Shown here in pieces: positions 10,710 through 24,236 of a stretch of 64,000 bases of DNA. Numbering within the stretch: position 1 is the first letter of the stretch; each line of letters starts with the position of its first letter. Made by a program: the position numbers and the translations under genes. The notes under the pieces are model-generated. The model was not told the origin of the DNA and searched no databases. It saw nothing but the letters and a program-made list of their open reading frames with translations. This DNA comes from Tetrahymena thermophila SB210 (Eukaryota > Ciliophora > Oligohymenophorea > Hymenostomatida > Tetrahymenidae): the NCBI RefSeq assembly GCF_000189635.1, contig NW_002476143.1:1-64000 (forward strand), written 5' to 3'.

Positions 10710-13700
10710 AAACAAAATATTTACTCATTCATATTTAAAATTTTTAAAATACAAAAAATAAATAACAAATATAATTAATTAATAATAAATAATAGTTCAA
10801 TTCAAGAATTTAATATTAAAATTGTATAAATAAAATAATTTAATATTAATTAGTCTTTTTCTTTATATTAGTAGTAGTAGTATCAGTATATTTATATATT
10901 AAATAATTAATACACTTAAAACTTAATAAATATGTGTTATTAATTAATTTATCAAATATCCAAATTATAAATTTTTAAAAATTATAAAAAATTTGGATTA
11001 GTCAATTATGCTGGTACATTTGAAGTAGGAGTATTATGCTTTTTTGGTATAAAGAAATTTTTTTGTAAATGATAAGATAAATAAATTAAATAAGTGAAGC
11101 AATTAAAAAAATATATATATCCATTAGTTAATTTTATATACTTTTATACTACCATTTAAAATATAAGAATATTTGAAAATATCATTTCATATTTGAAACA
11201 GGCAAATTATTTTAGATTTTATTTTTTATGTATATTTATTATTATATGGAATAAAGAGGATTATAAAGAAATATTTTATAAGGTAAATGTAAAATTTTTG
11301 AATTAAAAACAATTATGTGGCTGATGGAGAGGAAAAAAAGAATTCAACATTATTAAAATAAAATTAAATCTTGTTAAAAAAAATTAAGAATTTTAATTCA
11401 AATGTAAAATTGAATGTGACTTAATGAAACTCTTCATTAAAAACTTGTTTAAGAAGAAAAATATTAAAAGTCTAGATAAGAAAGAGCAATACTAAAAAGA
11501 AAATCTAATAAAAATTAAGATCATTTATCAGCCTAAAAAGCAAGCGTCTCCTATAGGATTAACAAGATAAATTATTTTAATAAATAAATATTGGCTTACG
11601 AGCAAACTATAATAATTGAATAAAAATATATATATGTAAAACTATTTATGTTTTATATTTGTAAAAAAAATAATAAATACATACAATATTATTATAAATA
11701 ATTTTAAATTATCATATTTTTGTCATAAATTTTAATATGATGTTCTAAATAATTAAATGTAATATCTTTAGCTAGATTTAAGTAAATTATAATTTTAAAA
11801 ATAAAAATTTTATAGAAGTATTATTGGCACATATGAAAATTTAAATCTTTTAGTAAATTAAAAAAATTATATTTCTAAATAACTTTTTAGATCTGCAAAT
11901 TCAACACTAATAAAAATACTTTAATTGATTTATTAAATATCATTGGTAATTTTTTATTAAATTTGAGGATTTTAATGATAATTATCATAAGCCACCATAA
12001 TTATTTTTCCTTTAATTAATAATTATAAATAGATATTTTATTCATTTTTAATGAATAATTTTTCTAATTTTACTTACTAAATTTCATTTTATTATGGGTT
12101 TTTATAAATAATATAAATTTTAACTTTTTTTATTTTAATAAATTATGAAATAATATACTTAGTTTAAGTTATCATTTATCTATCTATCTTATTTACTTAA
12201 TTTAATGATTAGTTTGTAAGATGTTTGAGTTGTAGTTGTATCATTTGAATTATCAAAATTAAAAATACAAATTAAAAAATAAAGTAGATTAGATAAAAAT
12301 GTTCAAACATATTATCATTTTAAATATTTTATGAAAATTATTGGCTTAATTTTAAGCTTGAATTATAGAGCTTAAAAATATAATAATAATATAAATAATA
12401 AGAATAGAAATAAAATATTACGATTAATACTTTTAAGCTACTAATAATTAAGATATAGATTATGATTTACCTTTGCTTATATTTATTTTTATTTTAATGA
12501 AAATTATTTGAATTTCAGCTTAATCCATTCTACTTTAAAACAAAATCAACAGTGTAACATTAATAAAAATCACTCTTAAAAGCATAAGATATTTGTTTAA
12601 ACTTATATTATATTGTTTATTTAGTTTTAGACATAGTTTTTTAATAATAAATTAACAATAATGCTTTTCATTAATAATATTTTTTATTGAGAATCAAAAA
12701 CATAATAATTTGCAATTTCAAAATAGTTTTGTAAGCTCTGTTCAAATATTTTAGCTTAATGCTCATTTTAATAGCTAATATTTGTATTTGAATTGAAACT
12801 ACAATGATAACTCTATAAACAAGATACTTTTTTTCAAATTTTCAAAACATTTTTGATGACTATCTAATTTTCATTTTTAAATTATATATTTAATGAAAGT
12901 TTTTACAAATAAATTTTTATCTTAAATAAATAAAGTTCATCCTAACGCTATAAAGTATTTATGAATTCTAATTAATAAGTAAAATGAAGCATAGAAATAA
13001 TAGAATTGCATAAAATTTAGTAGCTAATATATTGTATTTGATACATATTTTCTAAAAGTAGCATGCTAATCATAAAAAAATAACAAAAACTCTGTTACAA
13101 CTATTAATGTGTAATCTCTTAGTATTATTGTATTTGAATATGAAAGATATATAAATATCATAAAGGTAAAAATATTGGAAATATCATCATTGTATTCTTG
13201 CATAAAATTTAATAACTGTAACTTATTTTAATGATAAAAATGTTGAAATGAATTCTACTTGCTTTTGTAAATAGTCAGTAAATAAATAAATTAATTGATT
13301 GAAATTTAAAATTAAATTTGAAATACTCAAGTTAATATCAGAAGATAAAATTTATTGATTACCTTTGACAAGAGTTTCTTGTTTTTTTTGTTAGTTATAT
13401 TTTATTTTTAACCAATATTCATAATTTTCCGCTTTTTTTTAATTTGTAATTTTTCTTATTTGAATAAGTCAGTCAGCTGATATTTGCTTTGATATAGAAT
13501 GTTTGTTTGTTTGTTTATTTGTTTGTTTCCTTAGTAAAGTAGTTTTTGCAACTGATATTTTATTATAATTTAATAAAATATAAGTATTGTTTGTTTATGG
13601 TTTAATATCAATATTGATTGTGGATAATCAATTTTTATTATTTTATGTTAAATTACATATATTATAATATTTTAAAATTGTATTAGTGAGCTAAGGAGAG

Positions 13701-14979
13701 AAAATATTAACTTCAAAGTAACTACTAAGATGAGATATTTTTTAAAAAGACTATGTTCTGAAAAAATGATAAAAAAAAGCAAATGTTTAAATTACAATAA
13801 TAGATATTCACAATAAAAAACGTTAGTTATTGTTTAATCAGATTTATATTCAGTTAATTGATTATGGCGCAAATAGAGATTTAAATACTTTACAAAAATA
13901 CGAAAGAACGAACATAACAAAGAAATATTGAAGTATTTTATTTATTGGTTATTTTAAAATAAATTACAAAATATTAAATGGAAAAGGGTGAATTCCTTTG
14001 AAATCATCATGAAATGCAAAGCAAATAAAAATATTGTTTGAAAAATTCAAAACAAACAAACAAACAAATAATTTCTAATTAATTATTGAATGTTTTTTAA
14101 TTTGATTGTATTCAGATGATTTAATTATACAAAGGAAAAACATTATCATAATCATCACATTTGAAGAAATTTAAAAGCATATATTTTCACTAGAAAGCAT
14201 ATAATCAAATAATCAATCTATCTATCAAGAAATAAATAAATATATTAGGATAGGTTATAAATTATTTGTCTCATTTTTATAAACGAAATTAGACAAACAA
14301 AGAAAATTTGGTTTCATTTCTTTTAAAAAATATGGAATACCAATTAAGGGTAGTACTGGCTTATTTTTTGCTATTCTGTTTTGTGTAATTTTAAAAACTC
14401 CAGAAATGTGTGCATTTACTTTGAAATCAATTGAAAATAAATAAACAAATAAATTGTTATTTAAGAAAGTACTACTGCTGCCTGATTCCTTTAATTAGTT
14501 TTTATTGATATTGAATATATTTTCGAGTTTTATTTATTTTTTATTTGTATTTATGTGGGGGTCAGGATATCTTGTTGTAAAGAGACATGCATTACTTATT
14601 TATTTCATCAATAAAAAAAGATTAGAAATAATAGAGAGGTTGTTTTTTGTTTTTAAACTGGTTCTAAATGATGCTGGTAGGCAAAGTCACAAATAATAAA
14701 ATTTCATTTAAAAATACATTCTTTTATTCGAAAAGAAGTTCGCCATATAAATTATATTTTTCAATGTTTAAAAGGATATCTTTTTTATTCCTAAGTTGAT
14801 GTTAGATATATATAAATATATAATATGAATAAAAGAAAGATGTTAAGAATTTGTTTATGCAGTAGGAAAAAATTAATTGAAATTAACAAGAAAAAACAAA
14901 AAAGAAATGATATACTTCTTTATATTTATTTTTTATTTATTTCATAATTTGATTTTGTGTGGTTTTTTGAATTTTGAAA
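10710..14979. other. Long gene-poor AT-rich region
   Basis: This stretch of about 4.3 kb has no convincing gene. An open ciliate-code frame starts at ATG 11424 (MKLFIKNLFKKKNIK...) and runs about 180 codons to TGA near 11964. Its first 50 codons look coding but the rest is A/T drift. Simple repeats include TTTG units at about 13501-13527 and CAAA units near 14052-14070. Otherwise I see nothing. Confidence 0.5.
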
Positions 14980-16464
<1,485 letters not shown>

Positions 16465-19044
16465 GGATCCTTAAATTAAAAATTCAATATATATTTACAA
16501 ACTTTCATATAAAATAAATATATTATATAAAATTAATTTTTAGTGTATTATATTAACATTAAAGCACCAAAAAAACGTGTTAATATACTACTATAAAATA
16601 TAATTTATTCCAAATTGACTAAAATCATTATTTTACAACTCATTTGTATATATATTTTATGTCAATTATTTTTTTTAACTTTCTAAAAAAAAAAATTCCT
16701 CTTCACATACATGTTAGCTCTTAAAAATTTGTCTGCAAATCCAATAATAATATTTTTTTTTGCCATTAAATTTTCAAATTTTTACTGGAAAAATGCATGG
16801 TTTTATTTTCCATCATGATTAATTCAAACATGTATCTCATTTCTCATCAAATTATAATTTTATAATTCCTCAGATAATAGCCTAAAATATAGTATATTGA
16901 AAGTATATTCTTAAAAAAATGCTTATTATTTTTAAAAAAAGTATGAATATTCTTAAATTTGTCACTATATTTGATATATAGTTGAAATATTTTAAAATAT
17001 AAATGCATTAACATAACATTTTGCTTATTTTTATTTTCAATAACCATCATAGATAAACAGATAAAATTATATGATTTTTAATAAGCAATTACTATGAAAA
17101 ATGAAAAATTATCATTAAAATGTAGTTTAAACCTAATTAAGAATAAGATAAATGCATCTTAAATTAAAAAATAAACTATTATAAATTAGATTTTATTCTT
17201 TCTTTAAAATAATCTAACAAGATAAAATTTTTATGAAACAAAATAAATTTTATTTTTCCTTATATTTTTAATTTATTTTGTTTGGTTGTTTGTATCTTAT
17301 TTTAAAATTTTTTAGATTTGCGTTTTTACTACAAATGCTATCTAAAGTGATTTAAATTTTAAATAAAACTAAGAATTATCTTTTCACAAAAAATGCAAAC
17401 AAAATTTTTAAATATTTAAAACAATTTAAGATATTTTTAGAAATTTTGATTGATTTTTAATTTTAAATATATTTTTAACTTTATTTTTCATATCAACAGT
17501 TTAATTTATGTTAATTTTTAATCTGTAAAAAAGTATTATGAGTTTGTTTTATAAAGTTATCTAATAACATACAAGTATGCATCTACTTATCATAAATATT
17601 ACCCAAGACCTAAATAATTGCTTTAGGTAATTTTTTATTATAAAATAAAGATGGATGATTTGTAAGAATTTAAGAAGTGTATATATTTTAAAAATTCATT
17701 TTATTAATTTAAAAAAATCTAATTTTTATTGTTAAAATCTTGTTAGATTCAATTTAAATGTAATTTCAGTAAAGCAGTATAATAAATAGTAATTCTTTAC
17801 AATTATAAAAATCAAAAGTATTTTATAAAAAATCCTTTACGTTTGAAAAAAAGTTTATTTTATAGACTTATAAAATTTTTAAAATAAAATAGTTTTTTAA
17901 AAGATTTTCTTTAAAAGTACTATTTTCATCATTCATTCATTTTGGGAATCTAAATATATTATCTAGCTTTTAAAATAGCATAAATTTTAATAAATAATAA
18001 ATGGAAATATTTAAATTTATTCCTTTAAAATTATAAAAAGTTTAATCTTAAATCTCAAATTCATTTTCAGAAAAAAATATTTATTTATTTTAGTCAATTC
18101 TTTATAAATTATTATAATGTTGTGTAAGCTTGAAATTCATTATTATTTTAAAAAAAGTTTTGATTACAAAATTTTGAATATATTATAAACACTAATATCG
18201 TTAGTAAGTATATTGATTTCAGATAACCAACTATTTTAATAAACTCTAAATTATTCTTATACTATAAATTTATTAATTTTGTTTCAAAATATTCTAAATT
18301 ACTCTTGAAAAAAAAAAAAATTTAAACATAACTCAGCTAAAATGTTTATAAATATAAATAAATAAATAATTTTTTTAGTAAATATGTTAAATACAAAAAA
18401 TAACTATTAAAATGTAAATAAATTCAAATATTATATATCAATAAATTTATTAATTTTGCATTAAATATTCTACATGATTTTAGACAATAAATAATAATAA
18501 TTGATAAAATTTAAAGCTTTTAAAAGTAAAATTTGCTTTTCATGAATCTGTAATGTTAAAAGTATTTCATTTTTTAATTTAAATATGCAGCCAAGCTTTA
18601 ATTTTTACTTTTTAAAAATACTATAGATTCAGATAAATGCAAACTTAAGTAAATGATAAAAGTATAGGGTGGTTTAGCAATTGCAAAAAATCTTTATTTT
18701 AAATTTATAAAAGTGTCGATTAGTTAATTTATGAGATATCACAATAGTTTCAATCTTTTTATTTCTAACCAAATTTTTTACTTAACAAAAATTTTATGTT
18801 TCCTAAATTTCGAGGAGTCATTGATTATTATAAAATCATAATATGCACAATTTTATGGTTATTTTTGTAATTGGTGTAATTAGCGAATCAATTTTAGATA
18901 AATTACTAATTAATATTGGTTGACTCAGCTAGAAAAAGTAGGATTTACAATTTTTGATTTTAACTAGTTATTTTTTAGAAAAAAATTAATAACTTTGATA
19001 AAAGCTTTAAGGTAAACTAAAGAATTTCATATTTTTATAAAAAG
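16465..19044. other. Intergenic region downstream of beta-tubulin
   Basis: About 2.6 kb of AT-rich sequence. The tubulin 3' untranslated region must lie in its first few hundred bases. An open frame at 16847-17050 on the minus strand is compositionally random. No other gene, RNA or repeat was found. Confidence 0.55.
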
Positions 19045-21713
19045 ATGATTAAAACATAATCTAAATTTGCAACTCCAAAGCTAGATAGGACACAATCTTC
19101 AATCAACTTTATGGTCCTTAAGAGCTAAAATTCCATATCTCCAAGAAAGTCTTAATCTAATTTGTTAAAAAAATAAATGAGCTATCAGTAATTAATAATG
19201 AATAAAGTGGCATCATAAATATTAGATGAAGAAGAATTAGAAATAACATTAGAGGTAATTATAAAACTCAAAACAACATAGCAAAAATTATTTATTCAGA
19301 TTTCATTTTCATTAGTAAATCAAAAATTAATTCTAAAACTATTGTAAAATAATTAGAATGCATGGAATATTTTGTAAAAAGACCCTTAGGTTAGAAAAGA
19401 CAAAGAACATAATTGTGTATATGAAGTGATATCTGAATTAGAAATATTCAAGCAGTATATTGAAGAAGGAAATAAAGATTTAATAAGAATAATATCTTCA
19501 AAGTTAGTAGGTTTTGAGTGCAAGAAAGACTAGATTGCTTTATCATCAGGTATGATTTAATTACTTATTTTATTGCATATTTCATTTGTAAGCTTAAATG
19601 CGTTACAAAGTAAAAATATCACCACTAAATTAATTTTGTAATAGATTCAGATGGAAACTTTTTAAATATCATTTTGTAAGGAGAAGTGAGCATTTACGAA
19701 AAAAATTAAGCTAATAATCAAGAACATATGAAATCCTAATTTATTAGAAAATAATAAAAAGGTTAGTCTATTAACTTAAATAATATTATTTTTTAGAAAC
19801 CGTTTACTAATGTTGCTGTTTGTGATTCAAATACCTTAATTGCAAAGTTGGATAAAAAGATTTTTAGAAAATACCTTCAATAAATAGAAGAAGAAAAAGT
19901 AGATCATGAGATTTCTTTTCTCTAGAGTATTGATCTATTTTCAGAACTAGATAAAGATGAATTTTAAGATGTATTATTGAACTTGGATATCTAAAAATTA
20001 AAATTAAATTAAATTCTTTACAGTTCTCATTCTTAACCTACTGCTTTCTACATCATCAAATCTGGATAAATTGGAGTATTTATTTATTTTTTAAAAAGAA
20101 AACAAAATAATTTATTAATTTTTTATATCATTAATAAAAAAAGATTTATAAAGAAAATTCTATTTCAAAGATTTAAAAGCTAAAATTCATAGAAGAGAAT
20201 GACAAAAATTATTTTAAAATATCTAATTTTGATAATGAAGAAGAAATTATTAGCAAAAGAAATTTATAACATCAGTCTACAATTCACTAAATACATGATT
20301 CAAATTTTTATACCTCATTCAAATCAACACATACTAAGGTAAATTAGTTGCTTAATTTTTTATATCTCGAATGCTTATTTAAACAAAAAATAGATTCAAG
20401 AACTGAACACTTTTGATTTTTTTGGTTATGAAGAAATATTATCAAACAAAGTAAATAAATTTAACTAAATTTTAATATAACATAAATTTCATTTAGAAAA
20501 CAGATCATGTTGCTATGAGTTTATAAGATAATACTATTATATATGTTTTTCGCAGTAGCTACTTTATAAAATAAGTAAATTTAACATTTTATTTTTTTAT
20601 TTATTCTTAGCATTCACTTTTAAAATAAAGCTTTTGAAGAAAAAATGCTTCGAAAAAACGATATTACAAAAGAGATTTACTAAAAAATTAGAAAATAAAC
20701 AGTAGCAAAATTTAAGTATACAATTTGAGCAAGATCTTAAGCTTGGACTTAAAGTCATAGAAAATCACTCACCAACTAAAAGTTCTTTCCTTTAAGAATT
20801 ATCTTTAAATGACTCTGCTCTAAGCAATTCAAGAAATATTTTTTTAAGGAAAGAAAAAAAATCATAATCTGTTAATTTTATAAAAAACTAAAAAGAGTCT
20901 TTAAGTCCTTTAAAAATAAGTAGCTCAAATAAAAATATTTTAAATAAATTAGGAAATATAACTAATAAACAGGTGCCTATGTTATAAAGTTTTTATATGA
21001 ATGATAGTTAACAAAATGTAACTAAAGATGTTATACAAAATAATGGATTTATAATGAGATAATAAGAGAGAATAGATTCTTATATTTAAAAACAAAATTA
21101 AAGTCATAAATTAAATTTAAACTCTTTAAGCATCCCTTATTTCAAATCAGACTAATCTATACAAAATCCAAAACACATTCTAAAAAATTAATAAGTAATT
21201 GATAATAATTTAGAAGATAAATAGTTTACGAAAAACGAAATCAGTTTCACCAAAACAGAAGAGAATTAAGGAAGAAGAAAGAAAATGAAATCTTAACTTA
21301 ATTTATAATTAGATTTAGAATCTGAATCGCCATTAAAATAAACTTAATCTTTGAAGTAAATTTCGATGAATTTTTTAAAAACAGAATAATAATTATCAAG
21401 TAGTAATTTATTACAAAAACCTGAATCATATTTCTAAAATTATGAATAATAAAGAAATCAGTAAAGTTTTTTAGCATCAGATAAAAATAATATTCCTTTT
21501 ATTAATTCAAAAAATGTATTTTCTGATCCTTCTCTTGCTTTGTCATAAAGATAATTATAAATTTAAACAAATCTTTCTCCTAATAAAAATGGATCTCTTA
21601 ACCATATATAAATGCTGAATTACTAAACAAATCCCAAATAATACATGTCTTAAAATAAAATATAAACTTTTAATATTAATAGTTTGCAAAAAAAAAAATA
21701 AATTAATGTTTGA
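19045..21713 (+). CDS. Cyclic-nucleotide-binding-domain protein, copy 1 of a tandem pair
   Basis: Seven exons (19045-19254, 19357-19549, 19645-20075, 20144-20338, 20394-20450, 20497-20574, 20631-21713) join in phase into 748 residues. Two cNBD-like beta-roll units follow one another: about residues 115-215 (with a LQGEVSIYE strand) and about 225-370 (FLQSIDLFSELDKDEFQDVL, then FYIIKSGQIGIY). The second unit has FFGYEEILSN where the phosphate-binding cassette would be, but the conserved Arg is missing; the first lacks the cassette altogether. Cyclic-nucleotide binding is therefore doubtful. The C-terminal half is Q/N/S-rich and low complexity, with no kinase, channel or exchange-factor domain. 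It is a close paralog of the gene at 24237, with the same intron positions. Confidence 0.85.
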
Positions 21714-21859
21714 ATGTAAATTGTAAAAATATTTTGTTAAAATTTCTATATTTTAATTTATCCTAAATAAAATTTAAAATAAATTACTTTAAAATTTTAA
21801 ATTAAGATAATTACTTGAAATCTATTTTGTTATAATAATTTATTTATTAGCTTTTTATT

Positions 21860-22130
21860 TGATTATTTTTCTTTTTTTTATTCTTATTGTGTTTTTTTTA
21901 CTTTCTATTTTTTAATTAAACTCATACTTTCATTTTCAAATTTAGTTTTTTTTTAATTAATTAATATCTTATTATTTCATATTATTTCTTCATTTTTTCC
22001 TTCTAACTAACTAATTAACTCTTTATATTTTTTTACAATATTTAAAAAGATAAAATGAAGTTGGTTATAGAAAAGAAATACTTGCACAAATAAATGCACT
22101 CAGAATAAATCTTAAATATATTAGTTTATA
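21860..22130. repeat. Direct duplication, copy 1
   Basis: Pairs with 22460-22720, offset about 595 bases. The best conserved core, at about 22037-22120, is an AATATTTAAAAAGATAAAAT segment followed by TTGGTTATAG and then AAATGCACTCAGAAT. Upstream the copies share T-rich sequence and CTAACTAACTAATT. It lies just past the 3' end of the first cNBD gene. Confidence 0.75.
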
Positions 22131-22459
22131 ATTTTATATATTTTAAGTTATTTTTGTGTTGATTAAGTATATGAATAAACACATTTTTTTTATTTTTTAT
22201 TTATTATTATAAATTTTTTTTTTCTTTGATGTCTATAGTGAGCAGACAATTTTTTTTAATTTATAAGAAAAATACTTCTGCTTTAATCACATAAATGAGA
22301 AATTGGTGATGAAGGTGCATCAAGCTTAGGTTTTGGTTTAGTAAAGTGCACTAATCTCTCCTATTTGGCACTATTTCTTGAGTAAAATAAATTTATTTAT
22401 TTTAAATTGTGATATTTTTTAATATAAAAATGAATTTAAAACAAGATAACTAACTCTTT

Positions 22460-22720
22460 TAATTTATTTATTACTTTTTATTTGGTTTATTTTTTAATTT
22501 TTTTTTTCTTTTTTATTTGTTAATTTATCTCATTTTTTGATTTTTAGCTCTAATTTTATTATTGATTAATTCATTCTTATAATTTCATATTTATTCCTTC
22601 TAAACTAACTAATTGATTTTATATTTTTCTTCAATATTTAAAAAGATAAAATAAAATTGGTTATAGAATAGAAATACTCGCACATATAAATGCACTCAGA
22701 ATACATCTTAAATTTAATTA
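22460..22720. repeat. Direct duplication, copy 2
   Basis: Second copy of the block at 21860-22130. The core (about 22632-22712) differs by scattered substitutions, including aatgaagttgg to aataaaattgg, and retains AAATGCACTCAGAATAC. No open frame is shared, so the block is non-coding. Confidence 0.75.
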
Positions 22721-22756
22721 TTTTTTTTTATAATTTTTATATATATGTGATATAAA

Positions 22757-22822
22757 GAGTTCTGACCCACGTATCGGAAGAGTGGCAGATCAGCAAATCG
22801 GCATTTCTAATTTTGTCAGAAT
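22757..22822. other. GC-rich island able to fold; possible structured RNA
   Basis: In DNA of roughly 80% AT, this 66-base stretch is strikingly GC-richer. TTCTGAC (22760-22766) is exactly complementary to GTCAGAA (22815-22821). Nested inside, CCAC (22767-22770) pairs with GTGG (22782-22785). It is too short for a tRNA and I recognise no snRNA or telomerase RNA motif. It directly follows the second copy of the duplicated block. Confidence 0.35.
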
Positions 22823-24236
22823 TCACCAAAATTTGTCATAAAAAAAAATGGCTTAGAACTACAAATTTCATTTATATATTTATTTAATCTTAAACTCAGT
22901 AATATCCAAACCACTAGATTTTAATTAGGCGTTTGGCTATATTAGTTATTGATATAAGATAATTTCAATATGGTAATTAATTAAATAGCTTTTAAAAGTA
23001 TGTATATTAAGCCTTTCAAATTAGAAAAACAGGATACAGGAAAATTTGGAAAAACTCATTTGAATATTTGAATGAGAAAATTTTCCCAATTATTTTTCCA
23101 TTTTATAAAAAAATTTTCCTACATATGTTTGCTATATTAAAAATATTTTTGATTAATTTTAAGCTAAGTTAATTGAATAAATTATATTTAAACTGAATTT
23201 CTAATTTTAAGGTTCAACATATGCAATATCTTTTTTTTTAATATTTTAAAAATAATTATTTATTCATAAATTAAAATAGTCTTATAGACCCAAAATAGTA
23301 TCTAAAATTATAAATAATCATATTTAACTACTTTCTATATTAAAATATTTTGCAACTACTATTCCTAATTATTTTATCATGCAAATTTAGTTTTCTGGAA
23401 ATTAGCTATGTATTACAAGTAAATCAATAGATTCAATTAAAACCTTTATAGTTTTATTAATCGTTAGAGTCACTGATCTTAACAATTTCTGTTTCTTACT
23501 TTACTTAATATTTTAAGTCCAAAATACCTTTTTAAGAAAAAATAAATGCATATTAAAATATTTTAATACTACTTGCATCTTTATTTATCTCTACCTTTTT
23601 CGGATGATTATAACTACCTTAAGTAAATCTTTAATTTGTGTAAATATATACAATTCAGGATATTTAGATTTAGATAATTGTATAAGTTGCTTAGACTCAA
23701 ATTATCATTAATCTTTTATAATTTACAATAATAAAAAGAAGAATATTAAATTAATTTATAAAAATTGTCTCTTAAATGAATATATGAGGAATAAATATAA
23801 TTTGTTTAAAAAATATATAGATAGATTAATATAAAATATTTCTTAATTCATAAAATATTCTACAAACTCAAAATTTATAATAAGGAAGAAATACTTATTT
23901 TTTATTTCTGTAAATACTTTTTTACGAGTATTTGATTTATAAATTTTATTTTTCTTTTCAGTTAATTTTGAATGGATATTCAGACTAAAGACAAAGATTT
24001 AAGGTTAGAACCTGAAAAATAATTTAATTAGTTGTTAAATAAATAAGTAGATTTTTAGAGGATTTTTAATTACAATTTACAATTAAATAGTAGGATTTAA
24101 AGATCCAGGCAGGCTTATTAATTTTTGCAAATATTTATTTGTTTGATTAAATATCTATCAATCAGTATCTTTAATTAATTAATTGAATAAAAAAATATTA
24201 AACGAGCTAATATTAATAAAAGAACCCAAAGTATTT

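Larger units (their letters stand above)
21714..24236. other. Repeat-bearing spacer between the two cNBD paralogs
   Basis: This 2.5 kb spacer contains a diverged direct duplication (21860-22130 and 22460-22720) and a GC-rich island at 22757-22822, both listed separately. An open frame from ATG 23973 runs into the start of the next gene in another frame; it may be a leader ORF. Its codons are only weakly gene-like. Confidence 0.55.

Noticed and set aside
10990..11060. Sequence faintly resembling the SGH block of the upstream PAP2 gene (ttatgcttttttgg...)
   Set aside because: The catalytic residues are missing and the similarity covers only about 15 codons; not enough to call a pseudogene.
11424..11966. 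About 180-codon ciliate-code frame in the gene-poor region before beta-tubulin
   Set aside because: Only the first 50 codons look coding; the rest drifts into A/T-only codons and a run of this length is not unlikely with a single stop codon.
22773..22784. ATCGGAAGAG, ten bases also found in a common sequencing adapter
   Set aside because: Flanking bases do not continue the adapter on either side, so contamination is not supported.
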